A stretch of 64,000 bases of DNA from Pandoraea thiooxydans (GCF_001931675.1 NZ_CP014839.1:2852001-2916000); one strand, 5' to 3'. Shown: positions 26,430-40,710, numbered from the stretch's first letter. Notes: a model not told the origin generated them from the letters alone. Translations and numbers: made by a program.

Positions 26430-27409
26430 TTTTTGCCCTCGACCCGCTCAAGACGCAGCAGCATCAATTTCGATAACGACAGCACCACGAAGGTAATAAA
26501 AAACAGAATCAGCCCCAACTCCATCAGCGCCGAGGTGTGCAGACCCGGACCGGCTTCGGCAAATTCATTGGCCAGCGCGGACGTGATGCTGTTGCCCGGC
26601 GAGTACAGCGACGCGTTGTCGAGGATGTTGGTATTGCCGATCATGAACGTAACGGCCATCGTCTCGCCCAGGGCACGCCCCAACCCGAGCATCACGCCGC
26701 CGATGACGCCGCTTTTGGTGAACGGCAGCACGACATTCCACATCACCTCCCAGGTTGTGCATCCGATGCCGTACGCCGACTCTTTGAGCAAAACGGGGGT
26801 GACCTCGAAGACGTCGCGCATTACCGACGCGATGTAGGGGATGATCATGATTGCCAGAATCACGCCTGCTGGCAGCAGACCGATGCCCAAGGGCGGCCCC
26901 TGAACCAGCGCCCCGATCAGCGGAACGTTGCCCAGCAGGTCGGCCAGCGGCGCCTGGAAGTAAACGCTGAAAATCGGCGCAAAAACCAATAATCCCCACA
27001 TGCCGTAGACAATGCTGGGGATGGCGGCGAGCAACTCGATGGCAGTGCCGAGCGGACGCCGCAGCCACAGTGGCGACAGCTCCGTGAGAAACAGCGCGAT
27101 GCCGAAGCTGACCGGCACCGCGATAATCAACGCGATAATCGACGTGACGATGGTGCCGTAGATCGGCACCAGGGCGCCGTACTGATTTGCGACAGGATCC
27201 CAGTCGCTGGTCCAGAGAAACCGGAACCCGAATTTATGGATGGTCGGCAGCGACTGTATGCAAAGCGAAATAATGATGCCGCCCAGCAGAATCAATGCAA
27301 CCAGCGCCGCCAGACGTACGACCGCCGCAAACACAACATCTCCGGTATGCCCAGGAGGTCGTGCCATGCCCGGTGCGAACGGCTTGGAGGAAGTGGTGTC
27401 ATCAGCCAT
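26426..27409 (-). CDS. pstC: Phosphate ABC transporter permease PstC
   Basis: The 327-residue permease has a first membrane helix at about 30-55 and five more, and the transport motif [21 protein letters not shown] near residue 210. The PstC landmark [10 protein letters not shown] lies near residue 70, after the first helix. The ATG at 27409 (MADDTTSS) is preferred over an upstream in-frame start that adds 17 unusual residues. It lies 71 bases downstream of pstS, with a stable hairpin in the gap. Confidence 0.95.
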   Translation of the reverse strand: MADDTTSSKPFAPGMARPPGHTGDVVFAAVVRLAALVALILLGGIIISLCIQSLPTIHKFGFRFLWTSDWDPVANQYGALVPIYGTIVTSIIALIIAVPVSFGIALFLTELSPLWLRRPLGTAIELLAAIPSIVYGMWGLLVFAPIFSVYFQAPLADLLGNVPLIGALVQGPPLGIGLLPAGVILAIMIIPYIASVMRDVFEVTPVLLKESAYGIGCTTWEVMWNVVLPFTKSGVIGGVMLGLGRALGETMAVTFMIGNTNILDNASLYSPGNSITSALANEFAEAGPGLHTSALMELGLILFFITFVVLSLSKLMLLRLERVEGKK

Positions 27410-27429
27410 AAATCGAGCTCTCCCAATAC

Positions 27430-27455
27430 AACGCCGCCCAGGGGTGGGCGGCGTT
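27430..27455 (-). terminator. Intercistronic hairpin between pstS and pstC (partial attenuator)
   Basis: AACGCCGCCC and GGGCGGCGTT form a perfect 10-bp stem with a six-base loop. On the transcribed minus strand it is followed by TGTATTGGG rather than a full T-run. It would stabilise pstS mRNA and reduce read-through into pstC, giving the excess of binding protein typical of such operons. Confidence 0.65.
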
Positions 27456-27480
27456 TGCAACGTTACTTACAGCTTAGGCT

Positions 27481-28515
<1,035 letters not shown>

Positions 28516-28568
28516 GGATCCCCCAATGATTTATGAACGAGATTTGAACACCCCGAAGCTTAGCGACG

Positions 28569-28611
28569 ATATATGACAATATTGTGTCAATTATAGTCTT
28601 TCACATGACTG
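28569..28611 (-). promoter_or_regulatory. Pho box upstream of pstS
   Basis: On the minus strand TTGACACAATA (28590-28580) abuts TTGTCATATAT (28579-28569), two 11-bp units close to the PhoB half-site. A further CAGTCATGTGA lies at 28611-28601, ten bases from the pair. A TATAAT string overlaps the gap, so the exact -10 is unclear. PhoB control of the whole pst-pho operon is expected. Confidence 0.75.
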
Positions 28612-28651
28612 TCATCCAACCCAATTTGCCGAGTTCGATCTGTCGCGCGAC

Positions 28652-28687
28652 AAAAAACGCCTGCCCGGCGAAAGCCTGGCAGGCGTT
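28652..28687 (-). terminator. Rho-independent terminator after glmM
   Basis: AACGCCTGCC and GGCAGGCGTT form a 10-bp stem, and on the minus strand a TTTTTT run follows directly. It ends the folP-glmM transcript and insulates the pstS promoter. Confidence 0.9.
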
Positions 28688-28708
28688 GCTCGCACGGCGA
28701 TGATCGCG

Positions 28709-30058
28709 TCAGCCGCTAACTTCGGATTGCACCGTATTGGCCAGCCGCTCGGCACACTGGGTGGCGATATCGGCCTGATGCGCCTCGACCATGACCCGCA
28801 ACACCGGCTCGGTACCCGAGGCCCGAATCAGAATACGGCCCGCGCCGGCCAACTCGCGTTCGATCTGCGAGCACTCGCTTTGCAGCGACGCATTGGCTTG
28901 CCAGTCATACCCGGCGGGCACTCGCACGTTGATCATGTGCTGCGGGAAAAGATCGACCCCATCCAGTAATCGAGCCAGCGGCTGTTGCGCGCGCTTTAGC
29001 GCTGCCAGCACCTGCAGCGCGGAGATGATTCCATCTCCTGTGGTGTGCTTGTCGAGGCACAGAATATGCCCGGAGCTCTCGGCGCCCAGCAGCCAACCAC
29101 GTGTTCGAAGTTGTTCGAGAACGTAGCGATCGCCAACCTTGGCACGTACAAACTGCACGCCCAACGACTGCAGGGCCAGTTCGATCGCCATGTTTGTCAT
29201 GACCGTGCCGACCACGCCGCTGACCTCGCCCTGGCGCAAGCGGTCCTTGGCCAGCACGTAGAGAAGCTCGTCGCCGTTGAAGAGTCGTCCATTGCCGTCG
29301 ACCACTTGCAGCCGATCCGCGTCGCCGTCCAGTGCAATGCCGAGGTCAGCCCGATGCGCTTGCACTGCGCGCACCAGATTGTCCGGTGCCGTCGCCCCAT
29401 AGCCGTCGTTGATATTGAAACCGTTGGGCTGATTGCCGATGGCGATCACTTCGGCGCCCAGTTCGTGGAATACGTGCGGGGCGATGTGGTAAGCCGCGCC
29501 GTGGGCACAATCGATCACCAGTTTCAGGCCGCGCAAGTCATACTCGTTCGGAAACGTGCTCTTGCAGAATTCGATATAGCGGCCGGCTGCATCGTCCAAT
29601 CGGCGAGCCTTGCCCAGCTCTTCGGAGGCGACGCATTGCATGGGCTCGTCGAGTTGGCGCTCGATGTCCGCCTCGATCCGATCGGCCAGCTTGTTGCCGT
29701 CGGCCGAGAAGAATTTGATGCCGTTATCCTGATAAGGATTGTGCGAGGCGCTGATGACGACGCCCGCATTCAAGCGCAGCGCCCGCGTGAGATAGGCTAC
29801 CGCGGCGGTCGGCATTGGCCCGGCCAGCATGGTATCGACACCCGCGGCGGCGAAGCCGGCTTCCAGCGCTGCCTCGAGCATATAACCGGACACCCGGGTG
29901 TCCTTGCCGATCAGCACCGTGGGACGGCCCGATGCCGGCGCGTTCGCCGCCAGCACAATGCCTGCGGCATAACCAAGCCGAAGCACAAAATCCGGCGTAA
30001 TGGGAGTTTTCCCGACGGTGCCACGAATTCCGTCGGTACCAAAATAACGTCGCTTCAT
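28709..30058 (-). CDS. glmM: Phosphoglucosamine mutase
   Basis: The 449-residue enzyme converts glucosamine-6-phosphate to glucosamine-1-phosphate for UDP-GlcNAc, peptidoglycan and LPS. It opens with [15 protein letters not shown], carries the phosphoserine loop [17 protein letters not shown] (active Ser near 105), the metal loop DGDADR ([13 protein letters not shown]) and the C-terminal phosphate-binding loop [14 protein letters not shown]. Length and motifs are normal. It follows folP by seven bases. Confidence 0.97.
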   Translation of the reverse strand: MKRRYFGTDGIRGTVGKTPITPDFVLRLGYAAGIVLAANAPASGRPTVLIGKDTRVSGYMLEAALEAGFAAAGVDTMLAGPMPTAAVAYLTRALRLNAGVVISASHNPYQDNGIKFFSADGNKLADRIEADIERQLDEPMQCVASEELGKARRLDDAAGRYIEFCKSTFPNEYDLRGLKLVIDCAHGAAYHIAPHVFHELGAEVIAIGNQPNGFNINDGYGATAPDNLVRAVQAHRADLGIALDGDADRLQVVDGNGRLFNGDELLYVLAKDRLRQGEVSGVVGTVMTNMAIELALQSLGVQFVRAKVGDRYVLEQLRTRGWLLGAESSGHILCLDKHTTGDGIISALQVLAALKRAQQPLARLLDGVDLFPQHMINVRVPAGYDWQANASLQSECSQIERELAGAGRILIRASGTEPVLRVMVEAHQADIATQCAERLANTVQSEVSG

Positions 30059-30065
30059 GCCTTCC

Positions 30066-30944
30066 TCATGCTTGTTCTACTCTGGGAGTGGCGCTCCTGA
30101 CGGCTTGCCACACTTTCAATGCGTCGACTGTGGGCGCGACATCGTGTACCCGGATGATGAAAGCGCCTCGCTCTGCCGCGCACAGGGCGGCGGCCACGCT
30201 GGCGGCCAGCCGCTCGGTCGGCATTTTACGCCCGGTCAGCTGCCCGAGCATGGATTTGCGCGACATGCCGACCAGCACGGGCCACGAACCGTGTGCCAAC
30301 TCGTCCAGGCGGCCCAACAATGTCAGATTGTGTTCCAGGGTCTTGCCGAATCCAAAGCCCGGGTCGACACAAATGCGGGAGCGGGCGATCCCTTTGGCCT
30401 CGAGCATGCTTGCCTGCATCGCCAGAAACTGCCCGACCTCGGCTGCCACGTCGCGGTAACTGGGCGCCGACTGCATGGTCAGCGGATCGTTGAGCATGTG
30501 CATGACGCACAGGCCGCATTGGCTGCCGGCGACGGCGTCGACCGCACCGGGCTGACGAAACCCCCAAATATCGTTGATCATATCGGCGCCGGCAGCGAGC
30601 GAGGCCCGCATGACGGCCGGCTTGTAGGTATCGATCGACAACGGTACGCCGCACTCCCTGAGCGATTCCACGATCGGAATGACCCGCTCCAGTTCCTGCT
30701 CCAGCGGCAAGGCATCGGACCCCGGCCGGCTCGACTCGCCGCCGATATCGATAATATCGGCCCCCTCCGCCAATAGCTGCTCGGCCTGCCGTAACGCGCT
30801 ATCGCGGGCGATAAATCGACCGCCATCCGAGAATGAATCCGGAGTAACGTTGAGGATGCCCATCACCAGCGGGCGGCTCAGGTCGAGATTGAATCTTCCG
30901 CACGTGTAGGAGGCGGAATCTGGCAGCGGTGCAGCGGAACTCAT
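30066..30944 (-). CDS. folP: Dihydropteroate synthase
   Basis: The 292-residue TIM-barrel enzyme joins p-aminobenzoate to dihydropterin pyrophosphate in folate synthesis. It has both PROSITE-type signatures, [17 protein letters not shown] and [16 protein letters not shown], plus [13 protein letters not shown] for the pterin site. The ATG at 30944 is chosen; a TTG 13 codons upstream is possible but atypical. The ftsH-folP-glmM order matches the widely conserved proteobacterial arrangement. Confidence 0.96.
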   Translation of the reverse strand: MSSAAPLPDSASYTCGRFNLDLSRPLVMGILNVTPDSFSDGGRFIARDSALRQAEQLLAEGADIIDIGGESSRPGSDALPLEQELERVIPIVESLRECGVPLSIDTYKPAVMRASLAAGADMINDIWGFRQPGAVDAVAGSQCGLCVMHMLNDPLTMQSAPSYRDVAAEVGQFLAMQASMLEAKGIARSRICVDPGFGFGKTLEHNLTLLGRLDELAHGSWPVLVGMSRKSMLGQLTGRKMPTERLAASVAAALCAAERGAFIIRVHDVAPTVDALKVWQAVRSATPRVEQA

Positions 30945-30994
30945 GGCTTGTTTTGGGATTGATCGGGCAAGGGCGCGGTGCAATCGGTACCGCG

Positions 30995-31021
30995 ATAAAA
31001 AAGGCCGGCATTAGGCCGGCC
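30995..31021 (-). terminator. Rho-independent terminator after ftsH
   Basis: GGCCGGC and GCCGGCC form a 7-bp stem with a five-base loop, followed on the minus strand by TTTTTT. It lies between ftsH and folP, so folP-glmM probably depends on its own promoter or on partial read-through. Confidence 0.8.
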
Positions 31022-31044
31022 CCGATATTGAACGCTTGGTTGTT

Positions 31045-32925
<1,881 letters not shown>

Positions 32926-33042
32926 AGCGCTACTCCTTCATGAAATCGCTTTGCGCCAGCTTTCATTTTAATCCACTCCCGTAGGTGCCGCCATAACGAA
33001 TATTTAACCGGTCAATAGCCAAAAACTTGGCATTAGGGCCAA

Positions 33043-33696
33043 TCATCCGGGATTTTTCAGGTTTTTGCCCAAAATGAACGTTTCCGACGATTTGTCGCGT
33101 GAGGCTTTGGGCTTGCGCGGCGCCACGATCTTGAACTGGTGCTTGAATTTCTCGACGATTTGGCTGTAGCCGCTGCCATGAAAGCACTTGACCAACAATG
33201 CCCCTTCCGGCTTCAGATGTCGTTGGGAAAATTCCAGCGCCAGGTCACAAATATGCTCGACGCGCGCCGCATCGGCCACGGCTACGCCGGATAGGTTGGG
33301 GGCCATATCGGAAAGTACAAGGTCCACTTGACGCTCGCCGAGAACTTCTTCCAACCGGCCGAGCACTTCGTCGTCGCGGAAATCCCCCTGAATGAAATGG
33401 ACATCGGCCACGGGATCCATTGGCAGCAGATCCAGCGCAATGATGGTGCCGTCGATGCCCCCGTCGACGCGGTTCTTGCTGGCCGCCAGCTTATTGCGCG
33501 CATACTGGCTCCAGCTGCCCGGGGCCGCCCCGAGATCGACGATGACCTGTCCGGGCCGAATCAACTTGTCCTGTTCGTCGATTTCCTTCAATTTATATGC
33601 CGCGCGAGCCCGATACCCGTCGCGCTGCGCCATTTTGACGTAGGGGTCGTTGATGTGGTCGTGCAACCACGACTGATTAAAGCGGTTTTTTGCCAT
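33043..33696 (-). CDS. rlmE: 23S rRNA 2'-O-ribose methyltransferase (U2552)
   Basis: The 217-residue FtsJ/RrmJ enzyme has the opening [28 protein letters not shown] in which the catalytic Lys lies, SAM motif [15 protein letters not shown] near residue 58, catalytic Asp in [10 protein letters not shown] near 130 and Lys in VKCFHGSGY near 170. It methylates the ribosomal A-loop. It lies about 120 bases upstream of ftsH on the same strand and is divergent from yhbY, the classic arrangement. Confidence 0.96.
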   Translation of the reverse strand: MAKNRFNQSWLHDHINDPYVKMAQRDGYRARAAYKLKEIDEQDKLIRPGQVIVDLGAAPGSWSQYARNKLAASKNRVDGGIDGTIIALDLLPMDPVADVHFIQGDFRDDEVLGRLEEVLGERQVDLVLSDMAPNLSGVAVADAARVEHICDLALEFSQRHLKPEGALLVKCFHGSGYSQIVEKFKHQFKIVAPRKPKASRDKSSETFILGKNLKNPG

Positions 33697-33795
33697 GAAA
33701 CTCTAAAAACCCTGCAATTTTGCTGGATAATACGCCTTCGCGCGCCCAGCCACTGATTTTATGGGCGCTTCTCCGATTTTCTGCCGACCGCCGAT

Positions 33796-34278
33796 ATGCC
33801 TGCCCTGTCCCTTTCCCCCGCCCGCCGCGCCGAGCTGCGCTCCGAGGCGCATGCCTTGAATCCCGTGGTTCTGATCGGCGCAGACGGGCTGACGCCAGCC
33901 GTGCTCAAGGAGATCGACCTCAGCCTGAACGCACATCAACTGATCAAAGTCCGTGTTTTTGGCGATCAGCGTGATGAGCGCATCGCCATTTACGAATCGA
34001 TTTGCGACCAGCTCAATGCTGCGCCGGTTCAGCATATCGGCAAGCTCCTGGTGATCTGGCGCCCGGCCGAACCCAACAAGGCGACCGACGCTCCTGGCGC
34101 TCGCAAGGGTCGTGGCCCCAAGGTGGTCACGGTCATCAAATCCAGCACCAACCCGGGTCGTCGCCCCACGGTGAGGAAGGTGGTGGTACGAGGCAACGAA
34201 CGGCTGACCTCGGGCGGATTGCTCAAAAAGGCGAAAAAACGCCAGAGCAGTGTCAAGCGCCGTCAATCCGGCGCGTAG
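33796..34278 (+). CDS. yhbY: YhbY-type CRM-domain RNA-binding protein
   Basis: The 160-residue protein has a CRM domain in the first 95 residues (LSPARRAELRSEAHALNPVV, the IGADGLTPAVLKEI loop in place of GxxG, ELIKVRVFGDQRDER-like strand, then IGKLLVIWRP), which binds pre-50S ribosomes. A further 60-residue basic tail ([25 protein letters not shown]) probably adds RNA affinity. It is divergent from rlmE. Its last 26 bases overlap the 3' end of the convergent DUF4149 gene. Confidence 0.92.
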   Translation: MPALSLSPARRAELRSEAHALNPVVLIGADGLTPAVLKEIDLSLNAHQLIKVRVFGDQRDERIAIYESICDQLNAAPVQHIGKLLVIWRPAEPNKATDAPGARKGRGPKVVTVIKSSTNPGRRPTVRKVVVRGNERLTSGGLLKKAKKRQSSVKRRQSGA

Positions 34279-34783
34279 CTCCTGCGGCCGGAAGCCGCCA
34301 GATCAGCGCCAGTCCGAGCAGACTTTGCAGGACATAGAAGCCGGTCGATACGCCATGCAGCAAGCCAAAGCGAGCGGCGTAGGCGGAATGTTCGATGTCG
34401 ACTCCGGCCACGGCTGCGGAGGTGCGCAATTGGTCCATCCAAGGCGCCAGCGCAAAATATCCGAACAGAACGCACACCATCATGCCCGCCACGATCCAGC
34501 GCAGCGGACGGTAGACTGCAGCGCCGCCGGGCGCTCGGGACAGTGCATTTCCGAGGAGCAACAGCAACACGCCGCAGACGATACCCAGAATCGCCTCCGA
34601 ACGGAACAGACTGGCGGCCAGCGACCCGGCCGTGCGGCGATTCTCCAGTAGCGCGAACAGGGTAGGCGCCACCAGATAGCCGATGGTCCATTGACTGCCG
34701 CACCAGATCGTGGCCAGCAGACGGTACACCTTTACCGGGACGGGCCCGGCAACGGCATTGGACGATTCAGACGTAGCGGACAT
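34253..34783 (-). CDS. DUF4149 membrane protein
   Basis: The 176-residue protein has four hydrophobic segments. It carries the DUF4149 features: [24 protein letters not shown] in the first helix, [19 protein letters not shown] in the third and [22 protein letters not shown] in the last. Function is unknown; it should be in the inner membrane. Its ATG at 34783 overlaps the last 17 bases of greA, suggesting coupled translation, and its 3' end overlaps yhbY. Confidence 0.85.
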   Translation of the reverse strand: MSATSESSNAVAGPVPVKVYRLLATIWCGSQWTIGYLVAPTLFALLENRRTAGSLAASLFRSEAILGIVCGVLLLLLGNALSRAPGGAAVYRPLRWIVAGMMVCVLFGYFALAPWMDQLRTSAAVAGVDIEHSAYAARFGLLHGVSTGFYVLQSLLGLALIWRLPAAGATRRIDGA

Positions 34784-35243
34784 CGATGATCTCGTACTCG
34801 CGCACGCCGCTGGGGGCCTGCACCTCCGCCACATCACCGGCGTACTTGCCGATCAGCGCGCGAGCAATCGGCGAACTGACCGAAATCTTGCCGGTATCGA
34901 GATCGGCTTCGTCGTCTCCGACGATCTGGTACTCCACGGTCTTGCCATCCTGCAGATCCTCGAGCTCGACCGTGGCTGCGAACACCACGCGGCCATCGGC
35001 GTCCAATTGCGCAGGGTCGATGATCTGCGCTGCCGACAACTTGGACTCGATCTCCATGATCCGGCCTTCGATGAAGCTCTGCTTTTCCTTGGCCGCGTCG
35101 TACTCCGCGTTTTCCGACAAATCGCCCTGCGCACGGGCCTCGGCAATCGCATTGATGACAGCCGGACGTTCGACGGTTTTGAGTCGATGGAGCTCGAGCT
35201 TCAACTGCTCGGCTCCCTGCTTGGTCAATGGGACGGTACTCAT
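34767..35243 (-). CDS. greA: Transcript cleavage factor GreA
   Basis: The 158-residue protein has an N-terminal coiled coil ([20 protein letters not shown] through [20 protein letters not shown]). The conserved acidic tip [14 protein letters not shown] holds the catalytic Asp and Glu, and the C-terminal globular domain contains [18 protein letters not shown]. It rescues backtracked RNA polymerase. The ATG at 35243 matches the family start, and an upstream reading adds 15 extra residues. It is downstream of carB on the same strand. Confidence 0.97.
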   Translation of the reverse strand: MSTVPLTKQGAEQLKLELHRLKTVERPAVINAIAEARAQGDLSENAEYDAAKEKQSFIEGRIMEIESKLSAAQIIDPAQLDADGRVVFAATVELEDLQDGKTVEYQIVGDDEADLDTGKISVSSPIARALIGKYAGDVAEVQAPSGVREYEIIDVRYV

Positions 35244-35419
35244 ACGCAAATTCCAAAAGGCAAAAAAATTACCGCAGCGAAGCCGCATTCGCTTTCGCGA
35301 ACGCCGCTCAACCGCGGCTGTGTCAAAACAGTATAACGGGTTTAAGCACGCGTTTCAAAAAGCCGGCCGGCAGCCCGCCCTTGCTGCAACGAACCGCCGG
35401 CAGACCGGTGACGCCCGGC

Positions 35420-38400
35420 TTAGTTCAGGCGCGCATGCAAGCCCTGCAGATCGTAGACCTCCAGATCCTGCAGATATTTCAACCCTTCGACGGCTGCTCG
35501 CGCGCCCGAGATGGTCGTGTAATAAGTGACCTTGTGCGCCTGAGCGGACATCCGGATCGAGCGTGAATCGGCAATCGCGGTACGCGTTTCGTCGACGGTG
35601 GTGAACACCAGTGCCAACTCGCCGTTCTTGATCATGTCGACGATGTGCGGACGGCCGTCCTTGACCTTGTTGACCACTTTGACCGGAATGCCGGCCGACT
35701 CGATGGCCGCGGCCGTACCGCGCGTGGCGACGATCGGATAGCCCAGCCCATGCAACATGCGGGCAACTTCAACCGCGCGCGGCTTGTCGCTGTCTTTCAC
35801 GGTAATGAGCACCGCCCCGGACGCCGGCAAGCGCGAGCCGGCGGCAAGCTGCGACTTGAACAGGGCCTCGCCAAAGGTCTCGCCCACTCCCATGACCTCG
35901 CCGGTCGAGCGCATTTCCGGCCCTAGAATCGGGTCGACGCCCGGGAATTTCACGAACGGGAATACCGCTTCCTTGACGCTGAAATACGGCGGCGTCACTT
36001 CCTTCTCGATGCCTTGCGCCTGAAGCGACTGCCCGACCATGCAGCGCGCGGCGATTTTCGCCAATTGCAGCCCGGTCGCTTTGGATACGTACGGCACCGT
36101 GCGGGACGCACGCGGATTCACTTCCAGCACGTAGACCACATCCTGCCCGTCCTGCTGCTGGATAGCGAACTGCACGTTCATCAGCCCGACGACATTGAGC
36201 GCCTTGGCCATCGCGGCGGTCTGCCGCTTGAGCTCGGCCACGGTCTGCTCCGACAGCGAGTAAGGCGGCAACGAGCACGCCGAATCGCCCGAGTGCACGC
36301 CGGCCTGTTCGATGTGCTCCATGACGCCGCCGATGAATACCTCCTTGCCGTCGGAGATGCAGTCGACATCGCACTCGATGGCATCGTTCAGGAAGCGGTC
36401 GAGCAACACCGGGCTGTCGTGGCTTACCTTGACGGCCTCGCGCATGTAGCGCTCCAGATCGCGCGGCTCATGAACGATCTCCATGGCTCGCCCGCCCAGC
36501 ACGTAAGACGGACGCACGACCAGCGGGTACCCGATCTCAGCGGCCAATGCGAGCGCCTGGTCCTCGGTACGTGCGGTGCGGTTGGGCGGCTGGCGCAACC
36601 CCAGCTTGTGCAACAGTTTCTGGAAGCGCTCGCGGTCTTCGGCCGCATCGATCATGTCCGGGCTGGTGCCGATGATCGGCACCCCATTGGCCTCCAGATC
36701 CAGCGCCAGTTTGAGAGGCGTTTGCCCGCCGTATTGCACGATGACGCCAAAGGGCTTTTCCTTGTCGACGATTTCCAGCACGTCTTCGAGCGTCAACGGC
36801 TCGAAATACAGGCGATCCGAAGTGTCGTAATCGGTCGACACGGTCTCCGGATTGCAGTTGACCATGATGGTTTCATAGCCATCATCGTGCAGTGCGAGCG
36901 CGGCGTGAACGCAGCAATAATCGAACTCGATGCCCTGCCCGATACGGTTCGGCCCGCCGCCGAGCACCATCACCTTCTTGCGATCGGTCGGCTGGGCTTC
37001 GCACTCTTCCTCATAGGTCGAGTACATATAGGCGGTCTTGGTGGCAAATTCGGCCGCGCAGGTGTCGACGCGTTTGTAGACCGGGCGCACGTTCAGCGCC
37101 ACGCGCGCCGCACGCACCTCGGCCGGCTTGGCGCCAAGCAGCTTGGCCAGGCGGCGATCGGAGAAACCGCTCTGCTTGAGGAAGCGCAATTCCTCGGCCG
37201 ACACGCTCGACAGCGCGCGGCCCTGCAGCGCCTTTTCCTTGCGCACGATATCTTCCAGTTGCGCCAGGAACCACGGATCGATCGAGGTTTCCGCATAAAT
37301 CTCCTCGAGACTCATACCCAGGCGGAAAGCGTCCCCGACGTACCAGATGCGATCCGGCCCCGGCTCGCCGATCTCTTCGATGATTTCGTCCCGGTCGACG
37401 CTCTTCTCGTCGAGCCCATCGACGCCGACCTCCAGACCGCGCAGCGCTTTCTGGAACGACTCCTGGAACGTACGGCCAATGGCCATGACCTCACCGACCG
37501 ATTTCATCTGGGTCGTCAAATGCGGATCGGCCTCGCGGAATTTCTCGAAAGCGAACCGCGGCACCTTCGTCACGACGTAATCGATGGTCGGCTCGAACGA
37601 GGCCGGCGTGGCGCCGCCGGTGATTTCGTTGCGCAATTCATCGAGCGTATAGCCCACCGCCAGTTTGGCCGCGACCTTGGCGATCGGGAAGCCAGTCGCC
37701 TTCGAGGCCAGCGCCGAAGAGCGCGACACGCGAGGATTCATCTCGATCACGATCATCCGGCCATCTTTCGGATTGATCGAGAACTGCACATTGGAGCCGC
37801 CGGTATCCACCCCGATTTCACGCAGCACCGCCAGCGACGCGTTGCGCATCAATTGGTATTCCTTGTCGGTCAGCGTCTGGGCTGGCGCCACGGTGATCGA
37901 GTCGCCGGTATGCACGCCCATCGGATCCAGGTTCTCGATCGAACACACGATGATGCAGTTGTCGGCCCTGTCGCGCACGACCTCCATCTCGAATTCCTTC
38001 CAGCCCAGCAGCGACTCTTCGATCAGCAGCTCGCGGGTCGGCGACAGGTCGAGGCCGCGCTTGCAGATTTCCTCGAATTCTTCACGGTTGTAAGCGATGC
38101 CGCCGCCCGATCCGCCCAGCGTGAACGACGGACGAATCACCATCGGATAGCCGCTGCCGCCGATCTGGCGAGTGATCTCCTGCTGTACCGCGAGGGCCTC
38201 TTCCATCGAATGGGCGATCCCCGATTTGGCCGACCCCAGGCCAATCTTGGTCATCGCGTCCTTGAACTTCTGCCGGTCTTCGGCCTTGTCGATCGCCTCG
38301 GGCGAGGCGCCGATCAGTTCGACCTTGTACTTGTCGAGCACGCCATGCCGGTGCAGGTCGAGCGCACAGTTCAGCGCCGTCTGCCCGCCCATGGTCGGCA

Positions 38401-38659
38401 GGATCGCATCGGGTCGTTCCTTGGCGATGATGCGCTCGACGACCTCCCACGTGATGGGCTCGATATAGGTCACGTCGGCGGTGTCCGGGTCGGTCATGAT
38501 CGTGGCCGGATTGCTGTTGACCAGGATGACCTTGTAACCCTCTTCGCGCAGCGCCTTGCAGGCCTGGGCACCGGAGTAATCGAATTCACATGCCTGCCCG
38601 ATGATGATCGGGCCTGCGCCGATAATGAGTATGCTTTGAATGTCTGTGCGCTTTGGCAT
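35420..38659 (-). CDS. carB: Carbamoyl-phosphate synthase large subunit
   Basis: The 1079-residue enzyme makes carbamoyl phosphate for pyrimidines and arginine from bicarbonate, ATP and ammonia supplied by CarA. Two homologous halves are visible, each with an ATP-grasp fold: [20 protein letters not shown] at the start of the first and [19 protein letters not shown] at the start of the second. A C-terminal MGS-like allosteric domain ([20 protein letters not shown] onward) completes the protein. The ATG at 38659 matches the family start MPKRTDI; the longer reading is upstream noise. It lies 17 bases after leuE. Confidence 0.97.
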   Translation of the reverse strand: MPKRTDIQSILIIGAGPIIIGQACEFDYSGAQACKALREEGYKVILVNSNPATIMTDPDTADVTYIEPITWEVVERIIAKERPDAILPTMGGQTALNCALDLHRHGVLDKYKVELIGASPEAIDKAEDRQKFKDAMTKIGLGSAKSGIAHSMEEALAVQQEITRQIGGSGYPMVIRPSFTLGGSGGGIAYNREEFEEICKRGLDLSPTRELLIEESLLGWKEFEMEVVRDRADNCIIVCSIENLDPMGVHTGDSITVAPAQTLTDKEYQLMRNASLAVLREIGVDTGGSNVQFSINPKDGRMIVIEMNPRVSRSSALASKATGFPIAKVAAKLAVGYTLDELRNEITGGATPASFEPTIDYVVTKVPRFAFEKFREADPHLTTQMKSVGEVMAIGRTFQESFQKALRGLEVGVDGLDEKSVDRDEIIEEIGEPGPDRIWYVGDAFRLGMSLEEIYAETSIDPWFLAQLEDIVRKEKALQGRALSSVSAEELRFLKQSGFSDRRLAKLLGAKPAEVRAARVALNVRPVYKRVDTCAAEFATKTAYMYSTYEEECEAQPTDRKKVMVLGGGPNRIGQGIEFDYCCVHAALALHDDGYETIMVNCNPETVSTDYDTSDRLYFEPLTLEDVLEIVDKEKPFGVIVQYGGQTPLKLALDLEANGVPIIGTSPDMIDAAEDRERFQKLLHKLGLRQPPNRTARTEDQALALAAEIGYPLVVRPSYVLGGRAMEIVHEPRDLERYMREAVKVSHDSPVLLDRFLNDAIECDVDCISDGKEVFIGGVMEHIEQAGVHSGDSACSLPPYSLSEQTVAELKRQTAAMAKALNVVGLMNVQFAIQQQDGQDVVYVLEVNPRASRTVPYVSKATGLQLAKIAARCMVGQSLQAQGIEKEVTPPYFSVKEAVFPFVKFPGVDPILGPEMRSTGEVMGVGETFGEALFKSQLAAGSRLPASGAVLITVKDSDKPRAVEVARMLHGLGYPIVATRGTAAAIESAGIPVKVVNKVKDGRPHIVDMIKNGELALVFTTVDETRTAIADSRSIRMSAQAHKVTYYTTISGARAAVEGLKYLQDLEVYDLQGLHARLN

Positions 38660-38676
38660 AACGATCTCGATAAAAA

Positions 38677-39330
38677 TTAGCTCAGTGTCGCCGTCGCCAG
38701 CTTCAGGCCGAAGCCGAGGAACAGCAGGCCGACGCTGCCGGTCGCGCCGGCGCTCAGCCGGCGCCGACGGCGCAGATGCTCGGCAAGGCGTGCCCCCGCG
38801 AGAATCAGCGTGCTCAAATAGAGGAAGCTGAAAAACTGGCAAATCAGGCCAAGAATGGCAAACGACAACGCCGGATGGGCATAGGCCGGATCGACGAACT
38901 GAATGAAAAACGAAACGAAAAACAAAATCGCCTTGGGATTGAGCAGACTGATGAAAAGCGCCTTCGAAAACGGCTGCCGGTCATCCACCGGCGCCACGAC
39001 GCTTTGCGGCGCGGCCGCGCGGGTCTTGCGCCAGGCCGCGCGCAGCATGTTCACGCCCAGGTAAAGCAGGTAAGCCGCGCCTGCGTACTTCACCGTGAAG
39101 AAAACCGCCGGGTTAGCCTTGAGCAACGAGGTCACGCCGGCGGCCGACAGCGTCATCAGCACCGTGTCGCCCAGGAACACACCGCACGCTCCCTGGTAGC
39201 CGCGACGCACGCCCCGCTGGGCCGCCACCGACAATACATAAAGCGAGTTCGGTCCCGGCAGCAGCACAATCACGATCACGCCGGCCAGATAGGTCCACAG
39301 ATTCACAATCCCGAACGATTCGGCAAACAC
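38677..39330 (-). CDS. leuE: LeuE-type amino-acid exporter (LysE/RhtB family)
   Basis: The 217-residue membrane protein has about six helices and the LysE/RhtB signature [26 protein letters not shown] near residue 20-45, then [10 protein letters not shown] and the [25 protein letters not shown] motif near 125. It probably exports leucine or related amino acids. The start is GTG at 39330, supported by a GAGGGAG ribosome site. It sits between carA and carB, ten bases after carA, so it is likely cotranscribed with pyrimidine/arginine precursor genes. Confidence 0.88.
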   Translation of the reverse strand: MFAESFGIVNLWTYLAGVIVIVLLPGPNSLYVLSVAAQRGVRRGYQGACGVFLGDTVLMTLSAAGVTSLLKANPAVFFTVKYAGAAYLLYLGVNMLRAAWRKTRAAAPQSVVAPVDDRQPFSKALFISLLNPKAILFFVSFFIQFVDPAYAHPALSFAILGLICQFFSFLYLSTLILAGARLAEHLRRRRRLSAGATGSVGLLFLGFGLKLATATLS

Positions 39331-39340
39331 GGGATCTCCC

Positions 39341-40504
39341 TCACGCCTTGGCGGCCGCTTTCGCCGCGTCCATCAATGCAATGAAGCGGTCGAACAGGTA
39401 GCCCACATCGTGCGGCCCGGGCGATGCCTCCGGATGGCCCTGAAAACAGAACGCCGGCTTGTCGGTAAGCTCGAACCCCTGCAATGTGCCGTCGAACAGC
39501 GACACGTGCGTGATGCGCGCGTTGGCTGGCAGCGAATCGGCATCGACCGCGAATCCGTGATTTTGCGAGGTGATCGCCACGCGACCGTCGGTGAGATCCT
39601 TGACCGGATGGTTCGCGCCGTGATGGCCGCACTTCATTTTCATCGTCTTGCCGCCCACCGCCAGGCCCATGATCTGGTGCCCCAGACAAATGCCGAAGGT
39701 CGGAATGCCGCGGGCCAGAAATTCGCGCGTCGCGTCGATCGCGTAATCGCACGGTTCCGGATCGCCCGGGCCGTTGGACAGAAAAATGCCGTCGGGATTG
39801 AGCGCGAAAGCCTCGGCCGCACTGGTCTGCGCCGGCACGACAGTGACGTCGCAGCCGCGCGCGGCCAGCATGCGCAGAATATTGCGCTTGACGCCGAAGT
39901 CATAGGCCACGACCTTGAAGCGCGGCGCCGTCACTGTGCCGAAACCGGGCTTGCCGTCGCCGTTGTCGAGCCGCCACTCGGTGTCCGTCCAGCCGTACGA
40001 TTCAGTCGTCGAGACGACCTTGGCCAGATCCATCCCGGCCAGACCGGGGAACGAGCGCGCCAGCGCAATCGCCTTGGCTTCGTCGGCCTCGCCGGCCAGG
40101 ATGCAGCCGTTCTGGGCCCCCTTGTCGCGCAAAATACGCGTCAAGCGCCGCGTATCGATGCCGGCGATGGCCACAACGCCCTCGGCCTTCAGATACTCGG
40201 ACAGCGTATGCTCCTGGCGGAAATTAGAGGACAACACGGGCAGATCGCGGATGATCAAGCCGGCGGCATGCACCTTGCCGGCCTCGACGTCCTCATGATT
40301 GACCCCCACATTGCCGATATGCGGATACGTCAGCGTGACGATCTGGCGGGCATAGCTGGGGTCGGTGAGGATTTCCTGATAGCCGGTGATGGCGGTGTTG
40401 AAAACCACCTCACCGATGGTATGCCCGGCAGCGCCGATGGCATATCCGCGAAAGACCGTGCCGTCAGCGAGCGCAAGCAGAGCGGGGGAAAAAGACGGCA
40501 GCAC
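39341..40504 (-). CDS. carA: Carbamoyl-phosphate synthase small subunit
   Basis: The 387-residue glutaminase subunit has the N-terminal CPSase domain ([30 protein letters not shown]) and a class I glutamine amidotransferase domain with nucleophile Cys in [13 protein letters not shown] and the His-Glu pair in [11 protein letters not shown]. The start is GTG at 40504, chosen because AGGAG lies seven bases upstream and the family begins with [15 protein letters not shown] strong promoter lies about 170 bases upstream, leaving a leader of about 160 bases. Confidence 0.96.
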   Translation of the reverse strand: MLPSFSPALLALADGTVFRGYAIGAAGHTIGEVVFNTAITGYQEILTDPSYARQIVTLTYPHIGNVGVNHEDVEAGKVHAAGLIIRDLPVLSSNFRQEHTLSEYLKAEGVVAIAGIDTRRLTRILRDKGAQNGCILAGEADEAKAIALARSFPGLAGMDLAKVVSTTESYGWTDTEWRLDNGDGKPGFGTVTAPRFKVVAYDFGVKRNILRMLAARGCDVTVVPAQTSAAEAFALNPDGIFLSNGPGDPEPCDYAIDATREFLARGIPTFGICLGHQIMGLAVGGKTMKMKCGHHGANHPVKDLTDGRVAITSQNHGFAVDADSLPANARITHVSLFDGTLQGFELTDKPAFCFQGHPEASPGPHDVGYLFDRFIALMDAAKAAAKA

Positions 40505-40672
40505 GGGAACTCCTGAAGGGATCACCCAGGCTGCCACCCTATCGTCCGCCGCAATGGCTTTCGCCTTGAATGCAGGCGCGCTCGGTAAGGCGCGCGGCCG
40601 GCTTCGGGCAACGGACGAAAGTTTAGGATGGGGTCGGCGCTAGGGTGAAGGTTGAGTGACTTAAACCTTAAA

Positions 40673-40700
40673 ATTATATCCCAAAAGCCTTAATTCTCAA
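40673..40700 (-). promoter_or_regulatory. Sigma-70 promoter of the carA-leuE-carB operon
   Basis: On the minus strand TTGAGA (40700-40695) and a perfect TATAAT (40678-40673) are separated by 16 bases. The promoter begins only about ten bases beyond the stop codon of the upstream FadR-type regulator. The predicted transcript has a leader of about 160 bases before the carA GTG. Confidence 0.75.
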
Positions 40701-40710
40701 AGCCATAGAG

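Noticed and set aside
36014-38680. 888-residue open frame antisense to carB
   Set aside because: Shadow of carB; composition typical of a reverse-complement frame.
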